DNA from: Acidicapsa ligni
GTDB taxonomy: Bacteria > Acidobacteriota > Terriglobia > Terriglobales > Acidobacteriaceae
Direction: 5' to 3'
NCBI RefSeq assembly: GCF_025685655.1
Contig: NZ_JAGSYG010000001.1
Coordinates: forward strand, 1 to 64,000
DNA length: 64,000 nt
Part shown: positions 16,850 to 26,352 of the stretch, piece after piece
Layout: each line of letters starts with the position of its first letter
How positions within the stretch are numbered: the first letter of the stretch is position 1
Program-made: the position numbers and the translations under genes
Notes under the pieces: model-generated
Seen by the model: the letters and a program-made list of their open reading frames with translations, nothing else
What the model was told of the DNA's origin: nothing
Databases searched by the model: none

Positions 16850-17371
16850 ATGACGCCGGAAATCAAGACTCTCGATATTGGGCAGATCATGGAGTTTTTG
16901 CCGCATCGCTACCCGTTTTTACTGATCGACCGGGTGGTTGGATTTGAGCGCTCCAAACGGATCATTGCTCTTAAAAACGTAACCATCAATGAGCCATTTT
17001 TCAACGGACATTTCCCTGGCTATCCAATCATGCCGGGAGTGCTGGTGGTGGAGGCGATGGCCCAGGCTGGCTGCATTTTGCTGCTGTCAGAAGTGGCAGA
17101 CCGGGAACAAAAGCTGGTGGTGTTTACCGGCATAGAGAAGGCCAAGTTTCGCCGACCGATTACGCCGGGGGATCAACTGCGCATCGAGGTCGATGTGCTG
17201 TCGTTCCGCCCACGCGCGGGGCGCATGGAAGGCAAGGCGTACGTGGATGGCAAGCTGGCCTGCGAGGCTACGCTGACCTGCGCGGTGGTGCCACGGCAAC
17301 GCAGAGCGGGGCCAGCTGAGGGCAGTTCCTCGGAGGCTGAGCCAGCCGCGGAAGCGGTGACTGCGGAGTGA
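16850..17371 (+). CDS. fabZ: 3-hydroxyacyl-ACP dehydratase
   Basis: FabZ dehydrates 3-hydroxyacyl-ACP in fatty-acid elongation and competes with lipid A synthesis for the same substrate pool. The 173-aa protein has the hot-dog-fold active site: HFPGYPIMPGVLVVEAMAQ, with the His and the following Glu as the catalytic pair. It carries an unusual acidic Ala/Glu-rich tail of about 25 residues beyond the family end. I start at ATG 16850; a longer frame upstream is pyrimidine-repeat. The stop overlaps the lpxA start as GTGA. Confidence 0.95.
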   Translation: MTPEIKTLDIGQIMEFLPHRYPFLLIDRVVGFERSKRIIALKNVTINEPFFNGHFPGYPIMPGVLVVEAMAQAGCILLLSEVADREQKLVVFTGIEKAKFRRPITPGDQLRIEVDVLSFRPRAGRMEGKAYVDGKLACEATLTCAVVPRQRRAGPAEGSSSEAEPAAEAVTAE

Positions 17372-18165
17372 GCATTCATCCAAGCGCGGTTATCGCTGCG
17401 GGGGCGGTTGTGCCGGAGTCCTGCACAGTGGGGCCTTTTTGCACCATCGGGCCGGACGTTGTGCTGGGAGAGGACTGCAATCTGATCTCGCACGTGGTGA
17501 TCGATGGTCATACAGGGCTTGGCGCGCGGAACACCGTTCATGCGTTCACGTCGATTGGGGTTTCGCCCCAGGATTTGAAGTACCAGGGCGAGCCTACCGA
17601 AACGACGATCGGGGACGACAATACGATTCGCGAATGTGTCACGGTCTCGCGCGGGACGACCAAGGGCGGGGGCGTTACGACGATTGGCTCGGGATGCCTG
17701 ATTATGGCTTACGTTCACATTGGGCATGACAGTCATGTGGGGAGCAATTGCATTCTGGCGAATGCGGCTACGCTGGCCGGGCATGTGATCGTCGAGGACT
17801 ATGCGACCGTGGGTGCGTTCAGCCCGGTGCATCAGTTCTGCACGGTGGGCGCACATGCGTATATTGGCGGCGGAACGATTGTTACGCAGGATGTGCTGCC
17901 TTATTCGCTGACTTCATCGAGGCGCGAGAACAAGGCTTTCGGGATTAACAAGGTTGGTCTTTCGCGGCGGGGGTTTTCTCCGGAGCGGTTGCAACTGCTG
18001 CAGAAAGCCTATCGTTTGCTGCTTGCAGCGAAGCTGAATACCAGCAGCGCCCTGGAAAAGCTTAAAGAGCTGGAGCAGTTGCCGGAGATAGAAATCAGCT
18101 CGCGCGAGGATCTCGGATACCTGATTTCGTTTATCGAGCGCAGTCAGCGCGGAGTGATCAAGTAG
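17368..18165 (+). CDS. lpxA: UDP-N-acetylglucosamine acyltransferase
   Basis: LpxA catalyses the first step of lipid A synthesis, acylating UDP-GlcNAc. The 265-aa protein shows about ten hexapeptide turns of the left-handed beta-helix (IHPSAVIAAGAVV, VGPFCTIGP, IGSGCLIMAYVHIGHD). The His in GHD occupies the place of the catalytic His125 of E. coli. A helical C-terminus follows. It starts with GTG overlapping fabZ by 4 nt and ends 2 nt before lpxI. Confidence 0.97.
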   Translation: MSIHPSAVIAAGAVVPESCTVGPFCTIGPDVVLGEDCNLISHVVIDGHTGLGARNTVHAFTSIGVSPQDLKYQGEPTETTIGDDNTIRECVTVSRGTTKGGGVTTIGSGCLIMAYVHIGHDSHVGSNCILANAATLAGHVIVEDYATVGAFSPVHQFCTVGAHAYIGGGTIVTQDVLPYSLTSSRRENKAFGINKVGLSRRGFSPERLQLLQKAYRLLLAAKLNTSSALEKLKELEQLPEIEISSREDLGYLISFIERSQRGVIK

Positions 18166-18167
18166 CC

Positions 18168-19055
18168 GTGCCTTCTGAATTGAAGCTGGGGCTTATTGCC
18201 GGGAATGGCCGGTTTCCTTTTCTACTGCTGGATGCTGCGCGTGCCGAGGGACGGCAGGTGGTGGTCGCGGCGATCAAGGAAGAGACCGATCCGGAGATCA
18301 ATGAGCGGGCTGCGCGGGATGTGGGCATTACGGTGCATTGGCTCTCGCTGGGTGAGCTGTCTAAATTGATTGAGACATTTCAGCGCGCCGGTGTTCGCCA
18401 TGCGGTGATGGCCGGGCAGGTGAAGCACAAACAGATTTTTTCGAGCATTCGCCCGGACTGGCGCCTGGCGAAGCTGTTGCTGAATCTGCGAACGCGCAAT
18501 ACGGATGTACTGCTGGGCGCGGTGGCGAAGGTGCTGGGCGATGAAGGAATCGAGTTGATCTCTTCGACGGCCTTCCTGGAGCCGCTGCTGGCGCAGGAGG
18601 GCGTACTGACGGACCGCTCGCCGAACGAAGAAGAGCGCAAGGACATCGAATACGGGCTGACGGTTGCTACGGGGCTGGCCAGCTTCGATATCGGGCAGAC
18701 GGTGGTGGTGGCCGCGCAAGCCTGTGTGGCCGTAGAGGCCATGGAAGGCACGGACGCGTCGATTGAGCGGGCGGGTGAGCTGATGCGTACCCTGAATTCC
18801 GAGGACGCGCAGGACGCTGCTTCTACGCTGCGGCGCAGCCTCACCGTGATCAAGTTGCCCAAACCCAGGCAGGATATGCGCTTTGATGTGCCAGTGATTG
18901 GGGAGCGCACGCTGGAGACGATGATCCGCGCCGGGGCGAGCTGCCTGGCGATTGAGGCGGGGCGTACACTCATCTTCGACAGGGAGTTCCTGGTTCGCAG
19001 AGCTGCAGATGCGGGGATCGCGATTGTTGCTGTTGCTCCGCGCATGACCCTATGA
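18168..19055 (+). CDS. lpxI: UDP-2,3-diacylglucosamine diphosphatase, LpxI type
   Basis: LpxI hydrolyses UDP-2,3-diacylglucosamine to lipid X, replacing the unrelated LpxH. The 295-aa length and signatures fit DUF1009/LpxI: LGLIAGNGRFPFLLLDAAR at the N-terminus, AVMAGQVKHKQIF near 80-95 and a C-terminal PKPRQDMRFDVPVIGERTLE. GTG start, 2 nt after lpxA, so it is translationally coupled. lpxB and lpxD are not in the window. Confidence 0.95.
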   Translation: MPSELKLGLIAGNGRFPFLLLDAARAEGRQVVVAAIKEETDPEINERAARDVGITVHWLSLGELSKLIETFQRAGVRHAVMAGQVKHKQIFSSIRPDWRLAKLLLNLRTRNTDVLLGAVAKVLGDEGIELISSTAFLEPLLAQEGVLTDRSPNEEERKDIEYGLTVATGLASFDIGQTVVVAAQACVAVEAMEGTDASIERAGELMRTLNSEDAQDAASTLRRSLTVIKLPKPRQDMRFDVPVIGERTLETMIRAGASCLAIEAGRTLIFDREFLVRRAADAGIAIVAVAPRMTL

Positions 19056-19250
19056 TGTGCCGGTGACCGAAGTGCCGTGACAAAGAGCTGTGACAAAGAA
19101 ATGACAATCTTAACCGCATCCTGAGACCGGGCTGTAACGTCTTCTAAGCCTGTCGACTCATATGTTCAGCACGCTGTTGTCTGGGCATGTAGTCCGGGCG
19201 CTTTCGGTCGTTATCTGTTTCACACTTCCACCCTTCGGAGGATTCAAGCC

Positions 19251-19811
19251 ATGAAGAAATTCGCACTGCTTTCGCTTTCCGCGGCACTGTTGTTGTCTGC
19301 TGCCGTTCTACCAGCCCATGCTGGTGATGCTTTGCAAGCCGGGACTACCGCGCCGGGCTTTACGCTGCCCTCGCAGGACAATACGCCCATCAGCCTCGCT
19401 GAGTACAAGGGCAAGTGGGTCGTACTGTACTTTTACCCGAAGGATTTCACTGGCGGCTGCACACTTGAGGCGCATAACTTCCAGCGCGATCTGGACAAGT
19501 TCAAGGCCGCGAATGCGGTGGTTCTTGGCGTGAGCCTGGATACGACCGAGAGCCACAAGGGCTTTTGCACCAAGGAGAGCCTGACCTTTAAACTGCTCGC
19601 CGACCCGACGCACAAGGTTGTGGATGCTTACGGCGTGCCGGTAAAGACATTTGAAAATCCGAAGACGCATGAGCCGGTCACGATTGCTTTGCGGCAGACC
19701 TTTCTGATCGATCCTTCGGGCAAGGTAGTCAAGACATGGCCGAATGTCGACGACGATCTGAAGAACCACAGCACGAATGTACTTGCAGCTATCGAGGCGG
19801 GCGGAAAGTAA
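19251..19811 (+). CDS. Exported peroxiredoxin, BCP/PrxQ type
   Basis: A 186-aa thiol peroxidase. It has a Sec signal peptide (about 1-24, LPAHA), then a thioredoxin fold with the active-site motif P-x-x-x-T-x-x-C: P63, T67 and peroxidatic C70. C106 is a candidate resolving cysteine. Unlike cytoplasmic Bcp it should act in the periplasm on peroxides. A GGAGG sits upstream. A terminator at 19954 separates it from the convergent H1-like gene. Confidence 0.92.
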   Translation: MKKFALLSLSAALLLSAAVLPAHAGDALQAGTTAPGFTLPSQDNTPISLAEYKGKWVVLYFYPKDFTGGCTLEAHNFQRDLDKFKAANAVVLGVSLDTTESHKGFCTKESLTFKLLADPTHKVVDAYGVPVKTFENPKTHEPVTIALRQTFLIDPSGKVVKTWPNVDDDLKNHSTNVLAAIEAGGK

Positions 19812-19953
19812 CCTCTGCTGCAACTGATTCAAGAGTGGCCATGCTGCTCGCTTTCTTCGCCGGGGACGGCAAGAGGCGGACGGCATGGCCAAAATTATTG
19901 GGCGCATATTTGTACTTGCCCGTTCCCGCCAAAATAATCGCAGACGCAAAAAA

Positions 19954-19987
19954 GCCCGGCGATCGAGAAAATCTCGGCCGGGCCCTT
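19954..19987. terminator. Terminator between peroxiredoxin and H1-like genes
   Basis: A 7-bp stem GCCCGGC (19954-19960) with GCCGGGC (19977-19983) holds a second inner stem CGAGA/TCTCG; an A-run precedes and a T-run follows. The arrangement serves both convergent genes. Confidence 0.85.
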
Positions 19988-20024
19988 TTGCTTGCCTGGT
20001 ACTACATGGATTGGTTAGGGTTGC

Positions 20025-20774
20025 TTACTTTGCTGCTGCCTTCTTGGCAACGGCCTTCTTTGCAGGAGCCTTCTTCGCAACTGCCTTCTTCGCGGGAGCC
20101 TTCTTTGCAACGGCCTTCTTCGCCGGTGCCTTCTTGGCTACAGCCTTCTTCGCTACGGCCTTCTTTGCAACTGCCTTCTTAGCCGGAGCCTTCTTCGCAA
20201 CGGCCTTTTTCGCCGGCGCCTTTACTGCCTTCTTTGCTGCTTTCTTGACTGCCAAAGTTGTACCTCTCTTCGTTGGTTTGCTGGTGCTCTTGCCGACCGC
20301 AGCTTTTTTCACTGCGACCTTGCCGCCGCTCCTGGCACCAGTACTGCTCGTCTTTGCGGCAGACTTCTTCGTGGCCTTTTTCGCCACAATCTTTTTGGCT
20401 GCGGTCTTCTTGACCGGAGCAGCCTTCTTGGCCGGAGCCTTTTTGGCAACGGCTTTCTTGGCTGGGGCTTTCTTCGCAACAGCCTTTTTAGCCGCTGCTT
20501 TTTTCGCCGGTGCTTTTGTGGCTGCGGACTTCTTTGCAGGAGCCTTTTTCGCAACTGCCTTCTTCGCCGGAGCTTTTTTCGCCGGCGCCGGAGCCGACAC
20601 GAGAACGGCAATCGGCTCTTCAACCACGATCGCTTCGATGATTTCTATTACGCTGCTCTGGACGCTTTCTTCTTCTTCGTCTTCGAGTTCGATTTCCTGC
20701 GCGGGGTTTACTTCGGTTGGTGCTGCGTTGTCGTCGAAGTCACTGCTTGCGTACATCCGGATCACTTCTGCCAT
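20025..20774 (-). CDS. Histone-H1-like Lys/Ala repeat protein
   Basis: A 249-aa basic protein. An acidic N-terminal region (about 1-60, including [11 protein letters not shown]) leads into two long arrays of [14 protein letters not shown] repeats separated by a Ser/Thr/Gly-rich spacer (about 140-180). Such low-complexity tails bind DNA and compact nucleoids, as in histone H1-like proteins (AlgP, Hc1 type). The ATG at 20774 has GGAGG 8 nt upstream and is preferred over 20798. The acidic head is unusual and could self-inhibit or bind partners. DNA in the repeats is itself near-tandem, so copy number may vary. Confidence 0.88.
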   Translation of the reverse strand: MAEVIRMYASSDFDDNAAPTEVNPAQEIELEDEEEESVQSSVIEIIEAIVVEEPIAVLVSAPAPAKKAPAKKAVAKKAPAKKSAATKAPAKKAAAKKAVAKKAPAKKAVAKKAPAKKAAPVKKTAAKKIVAKKATKKSAAKTSSTGARSGGKVAVKKAAVGKSTSKPTKRGTTLAVKKAAKKAVKAPAKKAVAKKAPAKKAVAKKAVAKKAVAKKAPAKKAVAKKAPAKKAVAKKAPAKKAVAKKAAAK

Positions 20775-20910
20775 GCCTTTTGCCTCCAGCGTATCCACGC
20801 TGTTTAAGTTTGTGCGGGTGCTTCACGCAAGGTTTGCGCGCATTCGCCTTCGGCGCACATTGTAGCAATAGCTTGCACGGAATTTCCAGCGATGACAAGT
20901 ATGTAAGTAG

Positions 20911-22902
20911 CTACTTCTGTATATTTTTCTTCTTTGTACTTTTGGGAGTTTTGCTGCCCTTTTTGGAATCGCCCTGTTTATGCGCCTCTGACGCACTTTG
21001 CGTCTTGTTCGAGGACTTTGCGACTGTCTTCTTTATTGAATAATTTTCTTTCTTATTTGCTGCTTGCTTGCCTGAAGACTGCTCTGCGCCACCATACTTT
21101 GAGGCTTTGCCGTGAGCTGGAATGCTCTGCTTAGCGCCTTGCGTAGAGCGGTGATTACGATCGCGCGAATGCGGCGCGAGGTGTACGGGTTCGGTGACGC
21201 GAATGCGCTGGCCTGCGGCTACACTCGCTCCGATGCCGTGATTCCAACGACGCAAATCTTCGAGCGAAACACCGAAGCGGTCGGCTATGGTGACCAGCGT
21301 ATCGCCTCTGCGCGCCCTGTAAACATCGGTGCGAGCGGCAGGTGCTGAAGGAAGAGGAACAGGAATCACGAGCGCTTCGACGCCATCGAGTGAATCGTCG
21401 GCGTGGAGTTGATTGACCGTCGCCAACTGGTCTGCACTGACGTGGAAGGTGCGGGCGATGCTGGCGAGTGTGTCTTCGCTGGACACGCGATGGTAGCGCC
21501 ATTGCGCGCGGCGATCTTCCGGGATCTCGGAGATGCGCTGCTCATAGATCGCTGCGGTTCCAGAAGGAACGTGGAGATCGAAGGGCGACTCGAGCAGCGA
21601 TGGAGGGGGCGTGGCGAGCCGCAGCAGGCTTGGATTGAGTAGAGCCAGCTCTTGTGGATCCGAGCCGACAATGTCGGCTACCAATCGCAGATCGACGGAG
21701 TAATTGATTTTGACCGTGTCGTAGGTGATCGGCGGATCAAGCTGTACGTCATCGAATCCGTACTGCGTGGGATTTTTAGAGATGATGATGGCCGCGATAA
21801 TTTCCGGCACGTAATCCTTGGTTTGCGCGGGAAGATTATTGCGTTTGTAGAGCTCCCAAAAATCGGCATAGCCGGTCTTTTGCACGGCCTGCTGCACGCG
21901 GCCTGTGCCCCAGTTGTAGCCGGCCATTGCCAGGTACCAATCCCCCAACTGGTTGTAGATGAATTTCATATATTTGGCCGTGGCGTGGGTGGACTTCTCG
22001 GGGTCGAAGCGCTCGTCCACATAGGCGTTGCTGGCCAGCCCGTAATACTTGTCGTGAGGCATGAACTGCCACATGCCGCCGGCGCCTGAGCTGTGATTGA
22101 CGACCTGCGGCTGAAAGGCGGATTCGGCAACAGCCAGATAAATGAGATCCTGCGGAACGCCCTCTTCAGCCATGACGCGCTGGATCATCGCCTTGTAGCG
22201 GCCCGAACGCTGGAGGGAATGCTTCAGCGTATTGTGGCCCTTTTGCGTATTGGCGAAAAAGTTGATGTAGCTGGCGACATAGTCGTTGATCACGAGCGGG
22301 ATGTCGGATTTGGTGGTGACGAGCTCAGCCTTGGCCTTGGCGACGAGGTTGGGGTCTACTTCAAAAGTGACATCGTTGGCCACGTCGGCGGGTGTGGGTT
22401 CGATTGCCGGAGCGAAGCCGTTGCCGCGCTTCAGGGCGTCCATCTCGAGAGCGTTAACGGCGTCGAGGATGCGATTGAATTCGTCATCGAGTTGAGGGTC
22501 TGCCTTGATGTCGAGGCCGCTGGCGAGCATGGAGTCCACGGCGGTGTCGAAGTCTTTCTTAGCCTGTACCAGCTGCCCCTGACGGTAGTGCGTCTGGCCG
22601 CTTTGAAACGACTGCTCTACCCTGGCGATCAACTGCTGCGTATGCTGCTGCGCTGGCGTGAGCACTGCTGCGGGGCCGGCAGGCCTGGATGCTGGCTGCG
22701 GAGCAGGCTGTTGCAGCGCCGGGGCAGCGGCTTGTGCTCCACCAGTGGAGGGTTGAGCCGTGGTCGGCGTTGCCGGGCAGCCGGACAGGCCAAGAACAAG
22801 CACTCCAAGAGCGAGCAGCAACGACACTGTGGATGCCGAGGGCATGTGTGCTGTGCGACCGAAAATGCGCGTTTGAGCGATACCCATCGGTACAATATCC
22901 AT
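20911..22902 (-). CDS. LysM lytic transglycosylase, MltD-like lipoprotein
   Basis: A 663-aa murein hydrolase anchored by a lipobox (LGLSGC, Cys42). After a Pro/Ala-rich linker and helical region, a Slt70-type domain spans about 220-390 with the catalytic Glu in AVAESAF (E260) and GGMWQFMP plus AGYNWG. Two LysM modules (about 470-515 and 528-575) bind peptidoglycan. The C-terminal 80 residues are Lys/Ser-rich and disordered, resembling the neighbouring H1-like protein. Start choice among 22902, 22887 and 22845 is uncertain. Confidence 0.93.
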   Translation of the reverse strand: MDIVPMGIAQTRIFGRTAHMPSASTVSLLLALGVLVLGLSGCPATPTTAQPSTGGAQAAAPALQQPAPQPASRPAGPAAVLTPAQQHTQQLIARVEQSFQSGQTHYRQGQLVQAKKDFDTAVDSMLASGLDIKADPQLDDEFNRILDAVNALEMDALKRGNGFAPAIEPTPADVANDVTFEVDPNLVAKAKAELVTTKSDIPLVINDYVASYINFFANTQKGHNTLKHSLQRSGRYKAMIQRVMAEEGVPQDLIYLAVAESAFQPQVVNHSSGAGGMWQFMPHDKYYGLASNAYVDERFDPEKSTHATAKYMKFIYNQLGDWYLAMAGYNWGTGRVQQAVQKTGYADFWELYKRNNLPAQTKDYVPEIIAAIIISKNPTQYGFDDVQLDPPITYDTVKINYSVDLRLVADIVGSDPQELALLNPSLLRLATPPPSLLESPFDLHVPSGTAAIYEQRISEIPEDRRAQWRYHRVSSEDTLASIARTFHVSADQLATVNQLHADDSLDGVEALVIPVPLPSAPAARTDVYRARRGDTLVTIADRFGVSLEDLRRWNHGIGASVAAGQRIRVTEPVHLAPHSRDRNHRSTQGAKQSIPAHGKASKYGGAEQSSGKQAANKKENYSIKKTVAKSSNKTQSASEAHKQGDSKKGSKTPKSTKKKNIQK

Positions 22903-23062
22903 CTGGATCCATCGGGACAGGACAACCTATAAAAATTAGACGTGCCACCAGGTGGTTTCATTGAACCGGGTCGCAGAGCATCAGACACTTTCCCGATGAT
23001 AAGCTATGAACTTAGGGACAATCTCGCTGCAACTTGCGAATCTCCCTTTGTGACGTCTTCTC

Positions 23063-24874
23063 ATGGATTCAAGCCTTCTCCGAAATTTCGCGATCATTGC
23101 CCATATCGACCACGGTAAGTCGACGCTCTCAGACCGTTTGCTGGAGATGACCGGCTCCCTTACTGCGCGTGAAATGCAGGCGCAGGTGCTCGATGCCATG
23201 GATCTCGAGCGCGAGCGCGGCATCACCATCAAGGCTCATGCCGTGCGCATGATGTACACGGCGAAGAACGGCATCACGTATCAGCTCAACCTGATCGACA
23301 CTCCGGGTCACGTTGATTTCAGCTACGAGGTGTCGCGCTCTTTGGCCTCCTGCGAGGGCGCGCTGCTCGTTGTGGATGCGAGCCAGGGGGTGGAGGCCCA
23401 GACGCTGGCGAACGCCTTCCTGGCCATCAGCGGCGGCCTGGAAATCATTCCGATCATCAACAAGATCGACCTGCCTTCCGCGGACATTACGCGCACGCAG
23501 GAAGCTATCGAGCAGGCCGTTGGTTTGGACGCGACGGATGCTATTCCGGTGAGCGCGAAGACGGGTTTGGGCGTTGGAGACATACTGGAAGCGATTGTGC
23601 ATCGGTTGCCGCCGCCAAAGGGCGACATCGATGCTCCGCTGCAGGCGCTGATTTTTGATTCCTGGTTCGATCCATACCGCGGCGTGGTGGTACTTGCCCG
23701 CGTGGTCAACGGACGCATGAAACAGGGACAGAAGATTCGTTTCATGTCGAATGGCCGCACGTTTCTTATCGATACGCTGGGTGTGCTGACCCCTAAGCCT
23801 GTTCCCATAGCCGAGTTGACTGCAGGCGAAGTCGGTTTCTTCACGGCGACGATCAAGAACGTGGCTGATACGAAGATTGGCGATACGGTTACGGACGATG
23901 AGCATCCGGCGGCAGAGCAACTACCCGGCTTCATGGAAATCATGCCGATGGTCTTTGCGGGCCTCTACACGGTCGATTCGCATGAACACACACTGCTGCG
24001 CGATGCGCTGGAGAAGCTGCGGCTGAATGATTCGTCGTTCTTCTTCGAGCCGGAAAGTTCTGTTGCGCTCGGCTTTGGCTTTCGTTGCGGGTTTCTCGGG
24101 CTGCTGCACATGGAGATCATCCAGGAGCGCATCGAGCGCGAGTACAACCTGGACCTGATCACGACCGCGCCTGGCGTGCGTTACAGAATCACGCTGACGA
24201 GCGGTGAAGTGGTCGAAGTCGAGAATCCTTCACGCTGGCCTGAGCCTACGAACATTGAGACGATTGAAGAACCGATCATCAACGCGATGATTCTCACCAA
24301 CGAGGAGTATGTCGGCGGCATTCTCAAGCTGGTTGAAGAAAAGCGTGGGCGACAGAAGAACTTTGAGTATGTGACTCCGACGCGCGTGATGTTGACGTAC
24401 GAATTGCCACTGAATGAGATCGTGCTCGACTTCTATGATCGGCTCAAGTCGGTCTCACGCGGCTATGCTTCGCTGGATTATCAGCTGGCGGGCATGTGGG
24501 AGTCGCCGATGGTGAAGATGGATATCCTGGTGTCGGGAGAGCCGGTCGATGCTTTGTCCATCATTGTGCATCGCGAGTTTGCCTATGAGCGCGGCAAAGC
24601 GCTGGTTTCAAAGATGCGCGAGCTAATTCCGCGGCAACAGTTTGAGGTCGCTATTCAGGCTGCGATCGGAGCAAAGATCGTAGCTCGTGAAACGGTCGTC
24701 GCGCTTCGAAAAAATGTGATTGCAAAATGTTATGGCGGAGACATCAGCCGAAAGCGTAAGCTGCTTGACAAGCAAAAAGAGGGCAAAAAGCGGATGAAGC
24801 GGATCGGCAAAGTCGACATTCCGCAGGAAGCATTTCTTGCCGTTTTGCGGGTTGGCGAGGATACGCAGTCGTAG
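23063..24874 (+). CDS. lepA: Elongation factor 4 (LepA) GTPase
   Basis: LepA is a ribosome-associated GTPase that aids 30S assembly and back-translocation. The 603-aa protein starts with [20 protein letters not shown] (G1), followed by RGITI, DTPGH (G3), and NKID (G4), and ends with the LepA-specific C-terminal domain ([14 protein letters not shown]: [11 protein letters not shown]). Length matches the family (about 600). It is monocistronic and followed by an AT-rich noncoding stretch. Confidence 0.98.
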   Translation: MDSSLLRNFAIIAHIDHGKSTLSDRLLEMTGSLTAREMQAQVLDAMDLERERGITIKAHAVRMMYTAKNGITYQLNLIDTPGHVDFSYEVSRSLASCEGALLVVDASQGVEAQTLANAFLAISGGLEIIPIINKIDLPSADITRTQEAIEQAVGLDATDAIPVSAKTGLGVGDILEAIVHRLPPPKGDIDAPLQALIFDSWFDPYRGVVVLARVVNGRMKQGQKIRFMSNGRTFLIDTLGVLTPKPVPIAELTAGEVGFFTATIKNVADTKIGDTVTDDEHPAAEQLPGFMEIMPMVFAGLYTVDSHEHTLLRDALEKLRLNDSSFFFEPESSVALGFGFRCGFLGLLHMEIIQERIEREYNLDLITTAPGVRYRITLTSGEVVEVENPSRWPEPTNIETIEEPIINAMILTNEEYVGGILKLVEEKRGRQKNFEYVTPTRVMLTYELPLNEIVLDFYDRLKSVSRGYASLDYQLAGMWESPMVKMDILVSGEPVDALSIIVHREFAYERGKALVSKMRELIPRQQFEVAIQAAIGAKIVARETVVALRKNVIAKCYGGDISRKRKLLDKQKEGKKRMKRIGKVDIPQEAFLAVLRVGEDTQS

Positions 24875-25280
24875 CACATCCTATGTGCAATACGGCTCAA
24901 TCTCGCCATTGGCAGTCATCGTCTATTCACATGCATCTGTGGAAACCTTTTGGGCAAGCAAAAAATGCGCGAGCCTGCACTCATCAAAAAAACTTTGGTA
25001 CCGTTCCCATAAATTTTGTTGATTAATAAAGGCTTATAACCTTAACCAAAAAATGCTGGGTATTGGCAATAGGTTAATGGGGAAAATTTTCGCTTTTTTG
25101 CCAAAAAGAATCCACAGAATTTTCCACAGGTCGGGCTGGGGTATTTCTTAATTTTCCCGTTTGATAATTCAGCCGGATTTGAAATGATTTTCGTAAATTG
25201 CGGGAATGTTACGGAATGAGCATTTTTATATAGGCAACCGGGTAATTGGGCGGGTGGCGATCTGTAACCCGATAACGCCA
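24875..25280. other. AT-rich intergenic region with DnaA-box-like sites
   Basis: About 400 bp without a gene. The stretch from about 24980 to 25240 is clearly more AT-rich than the surroundings. It contains TTTTCCACA at 25120-25128, GAATCCACA at 25108-25116 and, on the other strand, GTTTCCACA at 24938-24946, each one or two bases from TTATCCACA. TTAACC and GGTTAA also recur near 25040-25078. It could be a promoter region, a DnaA-binding site or a weak origin-like element; no dnaA or dnaN gene is nearby. Confidence 0.4.
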
Positions 25281-25306
25281 AACAGCCCCGAGGTTCCGGG
25301 GCTGTT
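25281..25306. terminator. Terminator downstream of skp
   Basis: A 9-bp stem AACAGCCCC (25281-25289) with GGGGCTGTT (25298-25306) and an 8-nt loop. On the minus strand it lies about 25 nt after the skp-like stop codon; the T-run is short. Confidence 0.7.
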
Positions 25307-25330
25307 TGGGGTAATGACCCTGCCGTTGAG

Positions 25331-25993
25331 TTAGTTCTTGGGGGCAGCGGCCGGAGCCTTCCGCGTAGCTGCAGGCCGAGGGGCCTGTCCTGCTTCGGGA
25401 GCATTCGGCTGTGCAGGAGGTGCAGGTACGCCGGACTTGGTGTTGTAGGCCAGGATGATCGGCTGCGTGATGTTGGTGGACTCTGCTGCCCACAGAACCG
25501 GGCTCTGCTGCTGGCTCACATCAACTACGAGCGTGAAACCCTGCTCCTGAGCGTAAGAGGAAACCACTTCGTAGACCTTGGAAGCCAGGGTGTTGTACAT
25601 ATCCTGGATTTCCTGCTGGAAGTCATTCTGCGCGTCTTCGGCGGCGCGCTGAAGCTGCTTGGTCTTTTCGTCGATGGTCTTGGCGCGGCTGGAGCTTTCT
25701 GCCGGTGTAAGCTTATCGCCCTGGGCCTGCAATGCCTTCTTCAGGCCTTCTATTTCGTCGTTCTGGGCCTTGAGTTGAGCGCGCTTGGGCTCGAATTTCT
25801 TCTGGAGATCAGCGAAGTTGCGCTGGCCTTCATTGGTTTGGGCTACCGCTACCTGAAACGCGAGTACTGCTACCTTGGCCGGGATCGCAGAGACGGTTAC
25901 AGCAGCTGGTGCGGCCGGTGTTTGGGCAGCGGCGTTCAAGGCAGTCGGAACAAAGCCTGAAGCCAGAAGGGCAAGTGCAAGAGTACGCTTCAT
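25331..25993 (-). CDS. skp: OmpH/Skp-family periplasmic chaperone
   Basis: A 220-aa periplasmic chaperone that escorts unfolded outer-membrane proteins to BamA. A signal peptide MKRTLALALLASGFVPTALN starts the protein; ATG at 25993 has AAGGAG about 12 nt upstream, so the longer frame to 26071 is rejected. The central coiled-coil (about 50-150) contains QRNFADLQKKFEPKRAQL and many Lys/Glu/Gln, the tentacle region of Skp. A Pro/Ala-rich tail of about 40 residues extends beyond the family end. It lies downstream of bamA, as in many Gram-negatives. Confidence 0.88.
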   Translation of the reverse strand: MKRTLALALLASGFVPTALNAAAQTPAAPAAVTVSAIPAKVAVLAFQVAVAQTNEGQRNFADLQKKFEPKRAQLKAQNDEIEGLKKALQAQGDKLTPAESSSRAKTIDEKTKQLQRAAEDAQNDFQQEIQDMYNTLASKVYEVVSSYAQEQGFTLVVDVSQQQSPVLWAAESTNITQPIILAYNTKSGVPAPPAQPNAPEAGQAPRPAATRKAPAAAPKN

Positions 25994-26297
25994 TTGAATC
26001 GGAGACTCCTTCGATATTCCTGATGTGTGCCCGCATTCCTTCGGGGAAGCAAGACATTGCTTCCTGTTCAACCTCTCGAGTCTTTACGGGAATCTCTCTG
26101 GCCGAAGGGCAAGAGCGGAACTGGAGTAAGACGCGGACAGAGACGTCAGCAGGAACTATAAAGGATTATAGGAGCGGGGATGGGGTTGGTCAAACGTTCG
26201 GAGCGTAAAAATCCCAGTAAATACAAGGATTTTTGCAATATTTAAGGACCGTGCAAACCCTACTGCTGTATTGTGTCTGATCGCGGCGCATAAATTT
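25994..26297. other. Intergenic region between bamA and skp
   Basis: About 300 bp holding no gene. It probably carries the skp promoter, since a terminator for bamA lies at its far end. A small inverted repeat AAAAATCC/GGATTTTT occurs near 26208-26235. No convincing -35/-10 pair was found. Confidence 0.4.
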
Positions 26298-26327
26298 ACA
26301 GGGGCTGCCTGAATTGGCAGCCCCTGT
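26298..26327 (-). terminator. Terminator downstream of bamA
   Basis: A perfect 12-bp stem (26298-26309 with 26316-26327) and a 6-nt loop. It lies about 25 nt beyond the bamA stop on the minus strand and is followed there by AAATTTATG. Confidence 0.82.
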
Positions 26328-26352
26328 GGTTGGTCTTGCCATGAACCTGGCG

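Noticed and set aside
20025..20774. Collagen-like or CRISPR-like reading of the repetitive DNA
   Set aside because: The repeats encode an in-frame Lys/Ala protein with no spacers, so this is a coding repeat.
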